Shown: positions 1 to 7,085, counted from the stretch's first letter. The stretch: DNA of 18,835 bases from STC-54 sp964504665 (GCA_964504665.1 CAZDEH010000017.1:1-18835), one strand, 5' to 3'. Made by a program: numbers and translations. The notes: generated by a model from the letters alone, not told the origin.

Positions 1-2
1 AA

Positions 3-977
3 ACCGATATCCAAAACAAATTAATTAAAGCGGTAGGGAATCCAGATCAGAGATTTAAAGAGGATGCCCTACGTCTTATCAGAGCAATTAGAATTGCAAC
101 AGAACTGGAATTTGAAATTGAAAAAGAAACATTTTTAGCTATACAGTATAACGCAGAGCTGATCAGTGAAGTAGCATATGAAAGAATTCGTGATGAGCTC
201 TTTAAACTTCTTGCATCTATGAATCCCCGCCTGCAATCGCCTGACGGCGAAGCCAATGGCGGGCAGGCATACATAGGTATAAAGAAACTAAGAGAAGCGG
301 GGATACTACAAATCATTTTACCGGAACTGGAAAAATGTTTTGGTGTTCAACAGGAGGGTGAGAAACACGCGAGAATCTATGATATTGGTGAACACTCCCT
401 TCTAGCTCTTAAAGAAACCCCTAACTTAGATCCTCTTGTCAGATTTGCTGCTCTGATTCATGATATCGGGAAGCCAGATACTTTCAGAAATAAAGACGGA
501 AATGTAACTTTTTATAACCATGATTTAGTGGGAGGACGATTAGCCTTACAAGTTGCTAATCGCTTTAATTTATCAAAAAAACAAACAGACAAACTCTATC
601 GCCTAGTCAGGTGGCATTTATTTACAGTAGATGAAAACCAAACAGATGCTGCTATTAGAAGATTTATCAAAAACGTAGGCCTCGGAAATATTGATGATAT
701 GATCGCTCTTAGGATTGGAGACAGGCTCGGTGGAGGTACAGAAAAAGCTGTTTCCTGGAGAATGGAAAAGTTTCAGGAAAGAATTAAACAGGTCTTAAAA
801 AAACCATTTTCCATTTCTGATTTAAAGATTAACGGCAAAGATGTGATGGAAACTTTAAATATTCCTCCAGGTCCAAAAGTAGGTGAAATCCTCCAAAAAC
901 TTTTTGAAGAAGTTTTAGAAGATGCTGATAAAAATAATAAAGATTATCTACTTAAAAGAATCAGAACTTTATCTTAG
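3..977 (+). CDS. cca: CCA-adding enzyme / poly(A) polymerase family, 5'-truncated by window edge
   Basis: tRNA nucleotidyltransferase that adds or repairs the 3' CCA end of tRNAs. The reading frame is open from base 3, so the gene starts before the window and the N-terminal nucleotidyltransferase head is missing. Seen here: the tRNA-binding segment beginning RFKEDALRLIRAIRIA, the RIRDELFKLL helix, then an HD domain with HDIGK (about 463-477) and the downstream FYNHDLVGGR and RWHLF segments. This order (head, PolyA_pol RNA-binding, HD) is typical of the bacterial PcnB/CCA family. An ATG at 219 lies inside the conserved region and is not the true start. Codons 225-266 are a GC-rich, palindromic, in-frame insertion (see separate entry). 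The TAG stop is one base from the convergent secF stop, with no terminator hairpin between. CCA-adding versus poly(A) activity cannot be told from this part; CCA addition is the likelier role in a small genome. Confidence 0.93.
   Translation, partial: TDIQNKLIKAVGNPDQRFKEDALRLIRAIRIATELEFEIEKETFLAIQYNAELISEVAYERIRDELFKLLASMNPRLQSPDGEANGGQAYIGIKKLREAGILQIILPELEKCFGVQQEGEKHARIYDIGEHSLLALKETPNLDPLVRFAALIHDIGKPDTFRNKDGNVTFYNHDLVGGRLALQVANRFNLSKKQTDKLYRLVRWHLFTVDENQTDAAIRRFIKNVGLGNIDDMIALRIGDRLGGGTEKAVSWRMEKFQERIKQVLKKPFSISDLKINGKDVMETLNIPPGPKVGEILQKLFEEVLEDADKNNKDYLLKRIRTLS
225..266. repeat. GC-rich palindromic element inserted in frame in the CCA enzyme gene
   Basis: These 42 bases are about 71% G+C inside a clearly AT-rich gene. 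They form a nested inverted repeat: outer arms 226-231 and 258-263 (CCCGCC/GGCGGG) and inner arms 237-241 and 246-250 (TCGCC/GGCGA) around a TGAC loop. They encode 14 residues (PRLQSPDGEANGGQ) lying between ASMN and AYIGIKKLREAGIL. Family members usually run straight from the 'KLLAS' helix to the 'GIKLLREAG' helix, so this is an in-frame addition at a surface loop. It resembles palindromic elements known to insert in open reading frames, such as the Rickettsia palindromic elements, but I see no second copy in this window. Confidence 0.6.
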
Positions 978-978
978 A

Positions 979-1866
979 CTAATGTCCTAATTTTTCTTCC
1001 CAAAGAACCAAGAGGGCTGTAGCATTAAAAATTGAAGAATATGTTCCGGAAATAATTCCTACTAAGAGAGCAACAATAAACCATTTTATAGATTCCCCTC
1101 CAAAAAGTAGCATTGCTAGGAGCACAAAAACAACAGTTAAAGAGGTATTTAATGATCTACCAATTGTTTGGGTAATGGAAATATTAGCGACTTCAGTAAA
1201 TTTTTTGGACAAGTGTTTAGGAAAATTTTCGCGAATTCTATCAAACACCACGATAGTATCGTGTACAGAAAAACCTATTACTGTCAGAAGGGCTGTGACA
1301 AAAAGAACATCAATTTCTACTCCCAGAAAATGCCCTAAAATAGAAAATACTCCTACAACTAATAAAACATCATGTAGCAAAGCTAGCACTGCTGTAATTC
1401 CAAACCTCCAGGAAGAAGCAGGTTTAGGAAGTTTTCTGAAAGCGATACTGAGATAAAGAACAATCATGACAGAAGCCACAATGACTGCAATAAAAGCATT
1501 CTTCGTGGTTTCCTTTCCTATAGTTGGACCAATATTTTCAATTCTCTCTTCAGTGACTTGAGAATATTTTTTTTGCAAAGAGATTTTAATCTGATTAATT
1601 TTTTCCTGATTAATTGGCTTGGTTTTTATAATATAGGTATTTGGACCGGAATTTGTAACTGTCGAAACTTCAGTACCATTTTCACCTACAACTTGTCTTA
1701 ACTCATCTTTACTAATATCTTTTTCAAAACGGTATTCTAAAAGTGCCCCTCCTGTAAAATCTACCCCAAGTCTTAACCCAAACAAAAATAGAGATACAAG
1801 TCCGGGGATGATTAAAACTGTTGATAGGGCAAAATAAAGCCATTTTTTGCTCATCAAATCTACCAT
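979..1866 (-). CDS. secF: Protein translocase subunit SecF
   Basis: Membrane subunit of the SecDF complex, which uses the proton-motive force to pull exported proteins out of the SecYEG channel. The 295-residue length is normal for SecF. The first membrane helix (about 10-30) is followed by the family signature GVDFTGG at 34-40. A periplasmic domain spans about 45-120. Five further hydrophobic segments follow, including ALLHDVLLVVGVF (162-174) and TVIGFSVHDTIVVFDRIREN (195-214), which holds the conserved D203, D209 and R210 of the RND-type fold. The ATG at 1866 directly follows the TAA of the upstream gene (TAAATG), so translation is probably coupled; an internal Met at residue 5 is the alternative start. 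It is the last gene of the operon and ends one base from the convergent CCA gene. Confidence 0.96.
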   Translation of the reverse strand: MVDLMSKKWLYFALSTVLIIPGLVSLFLFGLRLGVDFTGGALLEYRFEKDISKDELRQVVGENGTEVSTVTNSGPNTYIIKTKPINQEKINQIKISLQKKYSQVTEERIENIGPTIGKETTKNAFIAVIVASVMIVLYLSIAFRKLPKPASSWRFGITAVLALLHDVLLVVGVFSILGHFLGVEIDVLFVTALLTVIGFSVHDTIVVFDRIRENFPKHLSKKFTEVANISITQTIGRSLNTSLTVVFVLLAMLLFGGESIKWFIVALLVGIISGTYSSIFNATALLVLWEEKLGH

Positions 1867-2202
1867 TTAATCCCCTCCTCCTCTTTTTGCAGTTTTTATA
1901 TCTTCATGCAATTCTTTTTTAATTTTTCCCACTGCTTCTTTAATTTCACTTTCAATATCACGAGCTTTACTATTTAAAAACTGCATAATTTCCGGATTTT
2001 CAGGGTCTTTTTTAAAATGTTCAATGAATAGTAGCTTATCTTCATCAGATAACTTAGAAAAAATAATATCTAATATCTCCTGATGAATGGTTGAATCAAC
2101 AAGCGTTGCCAAATGTTTTCTTTGCATCTCTGTCATATCCAACTCATCAAGTTTACTGGTAATTGTATCTATTTCAATTAAATGTGAGTAAAAATAAACC
2201 AT
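1867..2202 (-). CDS. Small acidic helical protein between secF and an exported protein (DUF5663-like)
   Basis: A 111-residue soluble protein with no signal peptide or membrane segment. It is rich in Glu, Asp, Lys and Leu and predicted almost entirely helical. Two features recur in small CPR proteins that I tentatively associate with DUF5663: a helical repeat around LDELDMTEMQRKHLATLVDSTIHQEILDIIFSKLSDEDKLLFIEHF (18-63), and a tail starting PENPEIMQFLNSKARDIE followed by a charged helix. The C-terminus is Gly-rich (KRGGGD). The start overlaps the upstream stop by one base (TAATG) and its own stop abuts the secF start, so it is made together with SecF. Function is unknown. The position between secD and secF suggests a cytoplasmic partner of the translocase or of the neighbouring exported protein, but that is inference only. 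Confidence 0.75.
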   Translation of the reverse strand: MVYFYSHLIEIDTITSKLDELDMTEMQRKHLATLVDSTIHQEILDIIFSKLSDEDKLLFIEHFKKDPENPEIMQFLNSKARDIESEIKEAVGKIKKELHEDIKTAKRGGGD

Positions 2203-3083
2203 TAACTTTCTCCTTTTTTTATTACTTTAATTGGTCCAAGCGGTACTTGATTTCGCGGGTCATCCACAAAAAAGTAAAGTACTGGTCCTTTACGGGAACC
2301 TGTTGCCAAGCCAAGATAGTGCATCACTTCAGGAGATCCTCCTAGATGTTTACCCGTCCACTCTGCCGGACCGGCATCTCCAATTACTGCTACTACTGAT
2401 TGACCTGTTTTAGGATTGACAACTACCATTTTACGGTATTTAAAGAATTTTGAATATTTTTTAACATTTTCCGCATAACCCGGCACTAAAAAAGTCTGTA
2501 CTGCCAAATAATATTTTTCTTGTTGTTTTTCTGTTTCCGTAAAAGCAGTTTGTGATAGAGCAAAATATCCCCAAGCTCCCAATCCAGGTGCGATTCCGGC
2601 CGGAATATACATAGCATAATCTACTGCGGTATCGGCATGCTTAAATAGATTATCACCAGGATAACGGTAAAGGTGTTGCTCCCCACCAATAACCCCATAA
2701 GAACGGTTTAATCTGATACCGTTTATTTCTGCTTTAACATTAATCCCAAAATAATCTGACAGCAAATTTTCTATTTTTGCTTCCTCATTAGTAGTTAAAT
2801 TCCTATTGTCTGATGGAACATTATCTTTCAATTGCTCGGCCAAAATAGCATTTTTATCTTCTGCCTTGGTGATTCCAGACTGATCAGTTGCGCTTTTGTC
2901 ATCTGGAACGCTGGTGGCTATTCCCGGGGTTGTTAGTAACATAAGCCCTCCTAATCCCCAAATCGCTGCCTTTCGCAGAGAATCAACATGATTTGATAAA
3001 AATTTTTCCGACGATGATTTTTGTTTGGCTATCCATTTTTTTCGAAGATATTCATAGTGTGGTTTTTGTGTTTGAAATTTCAT
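2202..3083 (-). CDS. Membrane-anchored or exported protein, predicted double-psi beta-barrel (RlpA-like) C-terminal domain
   Basis: A 293-residue protein. A basic N-terminus (1-38) precedes one hydrophobic segment (about 39-57) ending in a possible signal-peptidase site near GIATS, so the bulk is probably outside the membrane. Residues 60-115 look like a polar linker. The conserved part is the C-terminal third. MVVVNPKTGQSVVAVIGD (219-236) followed by GPAEWTGKHLGGSPEVMHYLGL (238-259) and GPVLYFFVDD has the pattern 'x-x-G-x-x-V-V-V/A...D-x-GP...LG' seen in RlpA-type double-psi beta-barrels, some of which are lytic transglycosylases. That assignment is by eye. It overlaps the SecD stop by one base (TAATG) and overlaps the next gene by one base. 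The location inside a secD-secF operon points to an envelope role. Enzyme activity is not established. Confidence 0.75.
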   Translation of the reverse strand: MKFQTQKPHYEYLRKKWIAKQKSSSEKFLSNHVDSLRKAAIWGLGGLMLLTTPGIATSVPDDKSATDQSGITKAEDKNAILAEQLKDNVPSDNRNLTTNEEAKIENLLSDYFGINVKAEINGIRLNRSYGVIGGEQHLYRYPGDNLFKHADTAVDYAMYIPAGIAPGLGAWGYFALSQTAFTETEKQQEKYYLAVQTFLVPGYAENVKKYSKFFKYRKMVVVNPKTGQSVVAVIGDAGPAEWTGKHLGGSPEVMHYLGLATGSRKGPVLYFFVDDPRNQVPLGPIKVIKKGES

Positions 3084-4432
3084 TATCTTTTAAATCTTGG
3101 CAGCATCCTTAAAACTGTCCTAGTTACTACCAAAGCTGAAAACATTGATACTAATACTCCAATCGCTAAAGTCAGAGCAAAGCCTCTCACCACAGAAGTC
3201 CCAAAAATATATAGAATTGTTGCTGTTATAAGTGAAGAAATATTAGAGTCCCTAATCGATGTCCAAGCCCGATTAAATCCATGCTCCAGGGCATCCTTAC
3301 CAGCTCTACCAGATCTTAACTCTTCCTTCATTCTTTCAAAAGTTAAAATATTAGCATCTACTGCCATCCCAATAGAGAGAATAAAACCAGCAATCCCTGC
3401 TAAAGTTAATGTGACTGGTGGAATTAGGAATAAACCTGTTCTAAAAACTGCTAATACTAGCAGTGAATAAACAATCAGGGCAATGTCTGCAAGTATTCCA
3501 TAAATTCCATAATAAGCAACCATAAAAATAGCAACAGTTATAATGCCAATAGCCCCAGCCATTAAACTTCTCTGAATTGATTGTTCTCCGAGTGTTGCTC
3601 CAATAGACCGTTGTTCTAAGATTTCAATCGGGACTGGCAACGCACCAGCGTTTAACTGAATACTTAAGTTTTTTGCCTCCTCTGTAGTAAAGTTACCACT
3701 AATCTCTGCCTTTCCTCCCAATATTTCCTGTTGTACAACGGGGGCACTTATTGGTTGGTCGTCTAAAAATATCGCTAAAGGTTTACCGACGTTCCGCTTT
3801 GTAATCTCGCCAAATTTTTGTGCTCCAATATCGGTAAATTCAATAGAAACCTGGGGACCGGATTTTTTACCAGTTGAACCGAAAATTACTGTAGCTTTTT
3901 TTAAATCTGCCCCTGTTAGACTAGTCCTTTGGGCAAAAGCTAAAATAGGAATACCTGATTTGCTAGCCTCAGCAGCCGCACTGGCAGGAATTTCTCTAAA
4001 ATCCAACTGAGCTGTTTTCCCAACTAAATTTGCAGCTGAGGATGAATCTTTTATTCCTGGCAATTCTACTAAAATTCTTCTTTGGTCTCCCAGCTTAGAG
4101 GACTGTACTACTGATTCAGAAACTCCGAATAAATTGACCCTTTTTTCTATCACCTGGCGGGCAGATTCAAGCGCACTATCACGATCTGCAACAATTATCT
4201 TTGACATATCTGCCTGTAAGATTAGCTCAGTCCCTCCTTGTAAATCCAAACCTAATTTAATAGGGAATTTACCTGTAAAAAAACTGGGTGTTAAAAAAGT
4301 GAAATTAAATAAACGACCAAAAATACGAGTTTCTAATTTATCAGGTAAATTATTCACAGACGGTAAATTAACTAACGTTGCGATAATTGTTAAAGCTATA
4401 ATTAACCATAAAACAATACGTGATCTTGCCAT
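3083..4432 (-). CDS. secD: Protein translocase subunit SecD
   Basis: Partner of SecF in the proton-driven export motor. At 449 residues it is the short form, close to the size in Gram-positive bacteria and much shorter than the roughly 615 residues of E. coli. The first membrane helix (about 5-24) is followed by LGLDLQGGTELIL (60-72), the SecD signature. The periplasmic P1 region holds VEKRVNLFGVSESVVQ, followed by FREIPAS and DDQPISAPVV, and ends in GNFTTEEAKNLSIQLNAGALPVPIEI (246-271). Five C-terminal membrane helices start near 290 and include SIGMAVDANILTFERMKEEL (353-372) with the conserved membrane Asp D359. The start lies 12 bases after the regulator gene's stop, with no good Shine-Dalgarno sequence. 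The TAA overlaps the next ATG by one base. Confidence 0.96.
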   Translation of the reverse strand: MARSRIVLWLIIALTIIATLVNLPSVNNLPDKLETRIFGRLFNFTFLTPSFFTGKFPIKLGLDLQGGTELILQADMSKIIVADRDSALESARQVIEKRVNLFGVSESVVQSSKLGDQRRILVELPGIKDSSSAANLVGKTAQLDFREIPASAAAEASKSGIPILAFAQRTSLTGADLKKATVIFGSTGKKSGPQVSIEFTDIGAQKFGEITKRNVGKPLAIFLDDQPISAPVVQQEILGGKAEISGNFTTEEAKNLSIQLNAGALPVPIEILEQRSIGATLGEQSIQRSLMAGAIGIITVAIFMVAYYGIYGILADIALIVYSLLVLAVFRTGLFLIPPVTLTLAGIAGFILSIGMAVDANILTFERMKEELRSGRAGKDALEHGFNRAWTSIRDSNISSLITATILYIFGTSVVRGFALTLAIGVLVSMFSALVVTRTVLRMLPRFKR

Positions 4433-4444
4433 AAATAATTAATT

Positions 4445-5029
4445 TTAAAGAGAAGATCCGGACAGTAACTCTTCTTCATCTCCTAGAATCATTATCTTCG
4501 GTTGAGTAATTACTCTCAAAATAAACGGATCTCTTCTTTTAACCCTAAACTGAAATTCAGCTTCATCCATAAAAGAGTAATTGATTTCTGCTTCTCTTTT
4601 AGCCTGTTCATCAGACACAATTGCTTGCAGTTCTGGTAAAACAATTTGACCCACAATTAATAAATCCACATCTTCCGCTGTTGTCGGTTTATTAGTAATA
4701 AATCTCATAGCCATCATGGCAAATTTTATCCGTCCGATTTTACCTTTGTTTTTAATTATTTCTCCACCTATTCCGCTACTTTTTGCAACTAAACCTAAAA
4801 GCTCTCTATAAAAAACGTAATCTTTTCGGAAATGATAAAGCCTACGGTTTGCCCGCCATTCAGAGGAAACTAACCCAAATTTTTCCATTCTGGATAGCTC
4901 TCTTCTAACAGCGTTAATTTCTTCCCCTATCCTACGGACGATTTCACGAACATGTAAAAGATTATCTTGGGACGTTAAAAATAATGTTAAAAGTTTAACA
5001 CGAACACGAGATACAAATAATTCTTTCAT
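4445..5029 (-). CDS. Winged helix-turn-helix regulator with a degenerate nucleotidyltransferase-like domain
   Basis: A 194-residue protein. Residues 1-70 form a winged helix-turn-helix (VRVKLLTLFLTSQDNLLHVREIVRRI, then VRRELSRMEKFGLVSSEWRANRRLYHFRKDYVFYREL), close to ArsR/MarR-like DNA readers. Residues 95-194 match the nucleotidyltransferase-like partner domain found in archaeal and CPR regulators: KIGRIKFAMMAMRF...TAEDVDLLIVG, an EINYSFMDEAEFQFRVKRRDPFI segment, and PKIMILGDEEEL. The acidic pair D120/D122 is present, but the GSxARG nucleotide-binding turn is gone (FAMMAMRF instead), so it is probably not catalytic. The ATG has one of only two strong Shine-Dalgarno sequences in the window (AAGGAGG, 5034-5040). 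An inverted repeat (5044-5059) lies just upstream. DNA target and ligand are unknown. Confidence 0.85.
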   Translation of the reverse strand: MKELFVSRVRVKLLTLFLTSQDNLLHVREIVRRIGEEINAVRRELSRMEKFGLVSSEWRANRRLYHFRKDYVFYRELLGLVAKSSGIGGEIIKNKGKIGRIKFAMMAMRFITNKPTTAEDVDLLIVGQIVLPELQAIVSDEQAKREAEINYSFMDEAEFQFRVKRRDPFILRVITQPKIMILGDEEELLSGSSL

Positions 5030-5033
5030 ACTG

Positions 5034-5059
5034 CCTCCTTTCTGGGTAGATATTTACCC
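5034..5059 (-). promoter_or_regulatory. Strong ribosome binding site and adjacent inverted repeat before the HTH regulator
   Basis: On the minus strand AAGGAGG (5040-5034) sits five bases before the ATG at 5029 and fixes that start. Immediately upstream is an inverted repeat, GGGTA at 5044-5048 and TACCC at 5055-5059 with a six-base centre. It could be an operator read by the regulator itself, or an RNA hairpin controlling access to the ribosome site. The sequence alone does not decide. Confidence 0.5.
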
Positions 5060-5078
5060 GGGCAGACGGGGAAACTAA

Positions 5079-6263
5079 TTAGTAATCTACCTTCGCTCCT
5101 TCCGGGACAGTTTGAATCCAAATAACACCTCTGTTAAAATTAATCTCCACTCCTTTACTATCCACATATTTTGTCCTGGATAGTCTTAATTGTTTAATCC
5201 ATTTTCCTTCAATTACTTTTCCGTCTTGAAAAATCAAAGCTTTCCCCTCTCCAGTAGTTTTATATAATAAATGTGCATTATTTTCATAGCCATCATTGGC
5301 ATGTGATTCTTTTTCAAATTGAACCACAACATTTTTGGCAGATAGTGGTTGTTTATTGTTAAGATCTACTTGTACTGCTCCCGCGTTCTTTCTTTTATAG
5401 CAACTACAGGTAGCATCATATTCCCAAGCAACCGAGTAATCAGTATATCCTTGCCAAAAATCTACATTAACCGCTACAGCTGACGGTAGTGTTGCTACAA
5501 CATTTTTTCCAGCATCTTTAAACTTCCATGGAATAAATTTATCTTCCCATTTTGTCTTATCATTATTAGTCCAATCTCTTTTTGCAGCTACTTCCCAAAG
5601 TTTTTGGGTTGTTGAGTACATAGTATGCTCTGTTGCTACTGACCTGCCTAATCTTTGATAATCTCTCCAAAAAGTTGGAAAACCAATACTAAATTGATTC
5701 ATATCTTTAATACCATATTTCATAATTTGACTGAGAGCATCTGCCGGACCGGGGGTATTAGCACCACCAACATGTGCATATAGTGCATTATACTCTGATA
5801 ACCAATCAAGGTAATAAGTCCTGGCAGATCTAACAGGTCCAACTTGAATATCAGATAAGTTACAAAGGTAGATTGCCATAAAGCGGGTAATCCCACCTTC
5901 TGCAACTGCTTCGTAAATAACATCTGCACTAAATAAACCTGACTGAGGACGGGCTTCGGTATGATTTTCAATCATGACCGCCAAAGGCAGTCTTTTTGTC
6001 CAATTATCTTTAGCCTTTTTACTTTTCATCGCTCCGTTTAGGGGGCAAATCTCGGTCTTTGGTATGTTTTCATCTTCCTCAATAGAATTACTGGGACTTG
6101 GTAAAGATGTTATTAAATCCTCTTTTGTATTACTACTTCCTACCGCAATTTTTGAAAAAAAAGAGTAGGACATTCCCGCAGAAGTTACAAAAAAAACAAC
6201 AGATAAAATCGAGACAGCTAAACTCTTTTGGATAGTCGTTAAGTTATTAAATATTGACGTCAT
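5079..6263 (-). CDS. DUF3048 (YerB-like) membrane-anchored extracytoplasmic protein
   Basis: A 394-residue protein of the DUF3048 family (PF11258 N-terminal plus C-terminal part). One hydrophobic helix (about 14-36) anchors it. There is no lipobox cysteine, unlike many Firmicutes YerB lipoproteins. A low-complexity linker (about 42-68) leads into the family core: PLAVMIENHTEARPQSGLFSADVIYEAVAEGGITRFMAIY (93-132), then VGPVRSARTYYLDWL and YAHVGGANTPGP (162-174). The C-terminal part holds ENNAHLLYKTTGEGKALIFQDGKVIEGKW and the closing GVIWIQTVPEG. Function in the literature is vague (cell-envelope, YerB-type); no enzyme motif is evident. It follows the DUF4446 gene by five bases and precedes the HTH gene by 49 bases. 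A GGGAGAG about 11 bases before the ATG is a weak ribosome site. Confidence 0.92.
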   Translation of the reverse strand: MTSIFNNLTTIQKSLAVSILSVVFFVTSAGMSYSFFSKIAVGSSNTKEDLITSLPSPSNSIEEDENIPKTEICPLNGAMKSKKAKDNWTKRLPLAVMIENHTEARPQSGLFSADVIYEAVAEGGITRFMAIYLCNLSDIQVGPVRSARTYYLDWLSEYNALYAHVGGANTPGPADALSQIMKYGIKDMNQFSIGFPTFWRDYQRLGRSVATEHTMYSTTQKLWEVAAKRDWTNNDKTKWEDKFIPWKFKDAGKNVVATLPSAVAVNVDFWQGYTDYSVAWEYDATCSCYKRKNAGAVQVDLNNKQPLSAKNVVVQFEKESHANDGYENNAHLLYKTTGEGKALIFQDGKVIEGKWIKQLRLSRTKYVDSKGVEINFNRGVIWIQTVPEGAKVDY

Positions 6264-6268
6264 AATAA

Positions 6269-6709
6269 TTATTTCTCTCCCAAGATTGCTTTTTCAACAA
6301 CCACTCTTTCTTCATCTGAAAATTCAAAACCATCCTCTTTTCCACCTTTAACAGATTTCGCGAAAACCCTCGTACCGGACCTGGAATGTAAGCTGGTGAG
6401 TACCAACCCATTACCATATCCATCCAGTAAACTGACTGAAAAACTTTGATCCCCTCCAGTATCATGATAAGGATTATATCTTTTTAGATAAATTTTTTGG
6501 ATATTATCTAAATTTTTTTTCCTAAAGCTTTCCAGTCTTTCCGAAACCCTTAAAACTTCTTCTAACTCTCCTTTAAAATCTTCTTGTCTTTCTGGAAAAA
6601 GTCTTTTTAAAAAAAGATTGCTTTTCCAAACAAAAAAACTAAGTACAAATAGCCAGATAATACTGACAGTCGCTAAAACCCATAATGTACTGCCGTCACC
6701 TGGATACAT
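6269..6709 (-). CDS. DUF4446 membrane protein, first gene of the secDF operon
   Basis: A 146-residue protein with one N-terminal membrane helix (about 8-28). A charged, probably coiled helix follows (about 40-76), then the DUF4446 core: RYNPYHDTGGDQSFSVSLLDGYGNGLVLTSLHSRSGTRVFAKSV (77-120) and the SDEE.VVVEKA tail. The core and the 146-residue length match the family (PF14584) well. Members are found in Firmicutes and CPR; no biochemical role is known. It heads a seven-gene minus-strand operon, with a good promoter (-35 TTGACA at 6754-6749, -10 TATAGT at 6730-6725) leaving a leader of only about 8 bases and no Shine-Dalgarno sequence. Its promoter is back to back with that of the 6822 gene. 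Confidence 0.92.
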   Translation of the reverse strand: MYPGDGSTLWVLATVSIIWLFVLSFFVWKSNLFLKRLFPERQEDFKGELEEVLRVSERLESFRKKNLDNIQKIYLKRYNPYHDTGGDQSFSVSLLDGYGNGLVLTSLHSRSGTRVFAKSVKGGKEDGFEFSDEERVVVEKAILGEK

Positions 6710-6724
6710 AAAGTACTCTATATT

Positions 6725-6754
6725 ACTATACCTAAAAATTCAGGCTTTTGTCAA
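6725..6754 (-). promoter_or_regulatory. Promoter of the DUF4446-secF operon
   Basis: On the minus strand TTGACA (6754-6749), an 18-base spacer and TATAGT (6730-6725). The start codon at 6709 lies 15 bases past the -10 box, so the transcript would start only about 8 bases before the ATG. Confidence 0.7.
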
Positions 6755-6783
6755 CGTGGCATACTTCTATTTCTAAGTCGTGC

Positions 6784-6812
6784 TTGACAGGCACAAAAAA
6801 GCCTGCTAGGCT
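6784..6812 (+). promoter_or_regulatory. Promoter of the small membrane protein gene at 6822
   Basis: Perfect -35 TTGACA (6784-6789), a 17-base spacer, and an extended -10 TGCTAGGCT (6804-6812). The predicted transcription start is near 6819, downstream of the GTG at 6816 and three bases before ATG 6822, so ATG 6822 is the likely start of a leaderless message. The -10 lies inside a perfect inverted repeat AGCCT-GCT-AGGCT (6800-6812), a possible operator. Confidence 0.72.
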
Positions 6813-6821
6813 CAAGTGAGC

Positions 6822-7085
6822 ATGGCTTACTCTCAGTCAAAAAAATTAACTAATATCGAAAAAAAATTAGAGGCTGTAAAGAGACAACTCTTCGGAAAAG
6901 AAGAAAGCCATATCAAAAAAAATGTTAGTATTCCCACATTTACAACCGAAACTACTATTAAACATCAAGATTTAACATATTTTCGGAAGGATTTATTAAA
7001 AATTCTTACTCTAGCTACACTTGCTATCAGTGCCCAATTAATTCTTTATCTGCAATTTACTTTTAGATTTCTGACATTCAACTAG
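6822..7085 (+). CDS. Small membrane-anchored protein of unknown function
   Basis: An 87-residue protein; a GTG six bases upstream (6816) would add two residues but falls before the predicted transcription start. Residues 5-35 are a charged amphipathic, probably coiled-coil helix (SKKLTNIEKKLEAVKRQLFGKEE). A Ser/Thr-rich linker (about 37-50) follows, then a C-terminal membrane helix (about 60-80, LLKILTLATLAISAQLILYL). The tail-anchor-like topology would leave the coiled coil in the cytoplasm. I do not recognise the family. Genes of this size and layout are common in CPR genomes. It lies 51 bases before the zinc-ribbon gene and probably shares its transcript, since no clear second promoter is visible between them and the terminator comes after the second gene. 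Confidence 0.65.
   Translation: MAYSQSKKLTNIEKKLEAVKRQLFGKEESHIKKNVSIPTFTTETTIKHQDLTYFRKDLLKILTLATLAISAQLILYLQFTFRFLTFN

Noticed and set aside
219..221. ATG as the true start of the first gene
   Set aside because: The frame is open to the window edge and the residues before it are conserved tRNA-binding sequence, so the gene is simply cut by the edge.
47..316. Minus-strand open frame of 89 codons opposite the CCA enzyme
   Set aside because: It lies wholly inside a conserved gene in another frame and has no family features. It is open partly because the palindromic insertion reads through on both strands.
6816..6818. GTG as start of the small membrane protein
   Set aside because: It precedes the predicted transcription start near 6819, and an ATG six bases later fits the leaderless layout.
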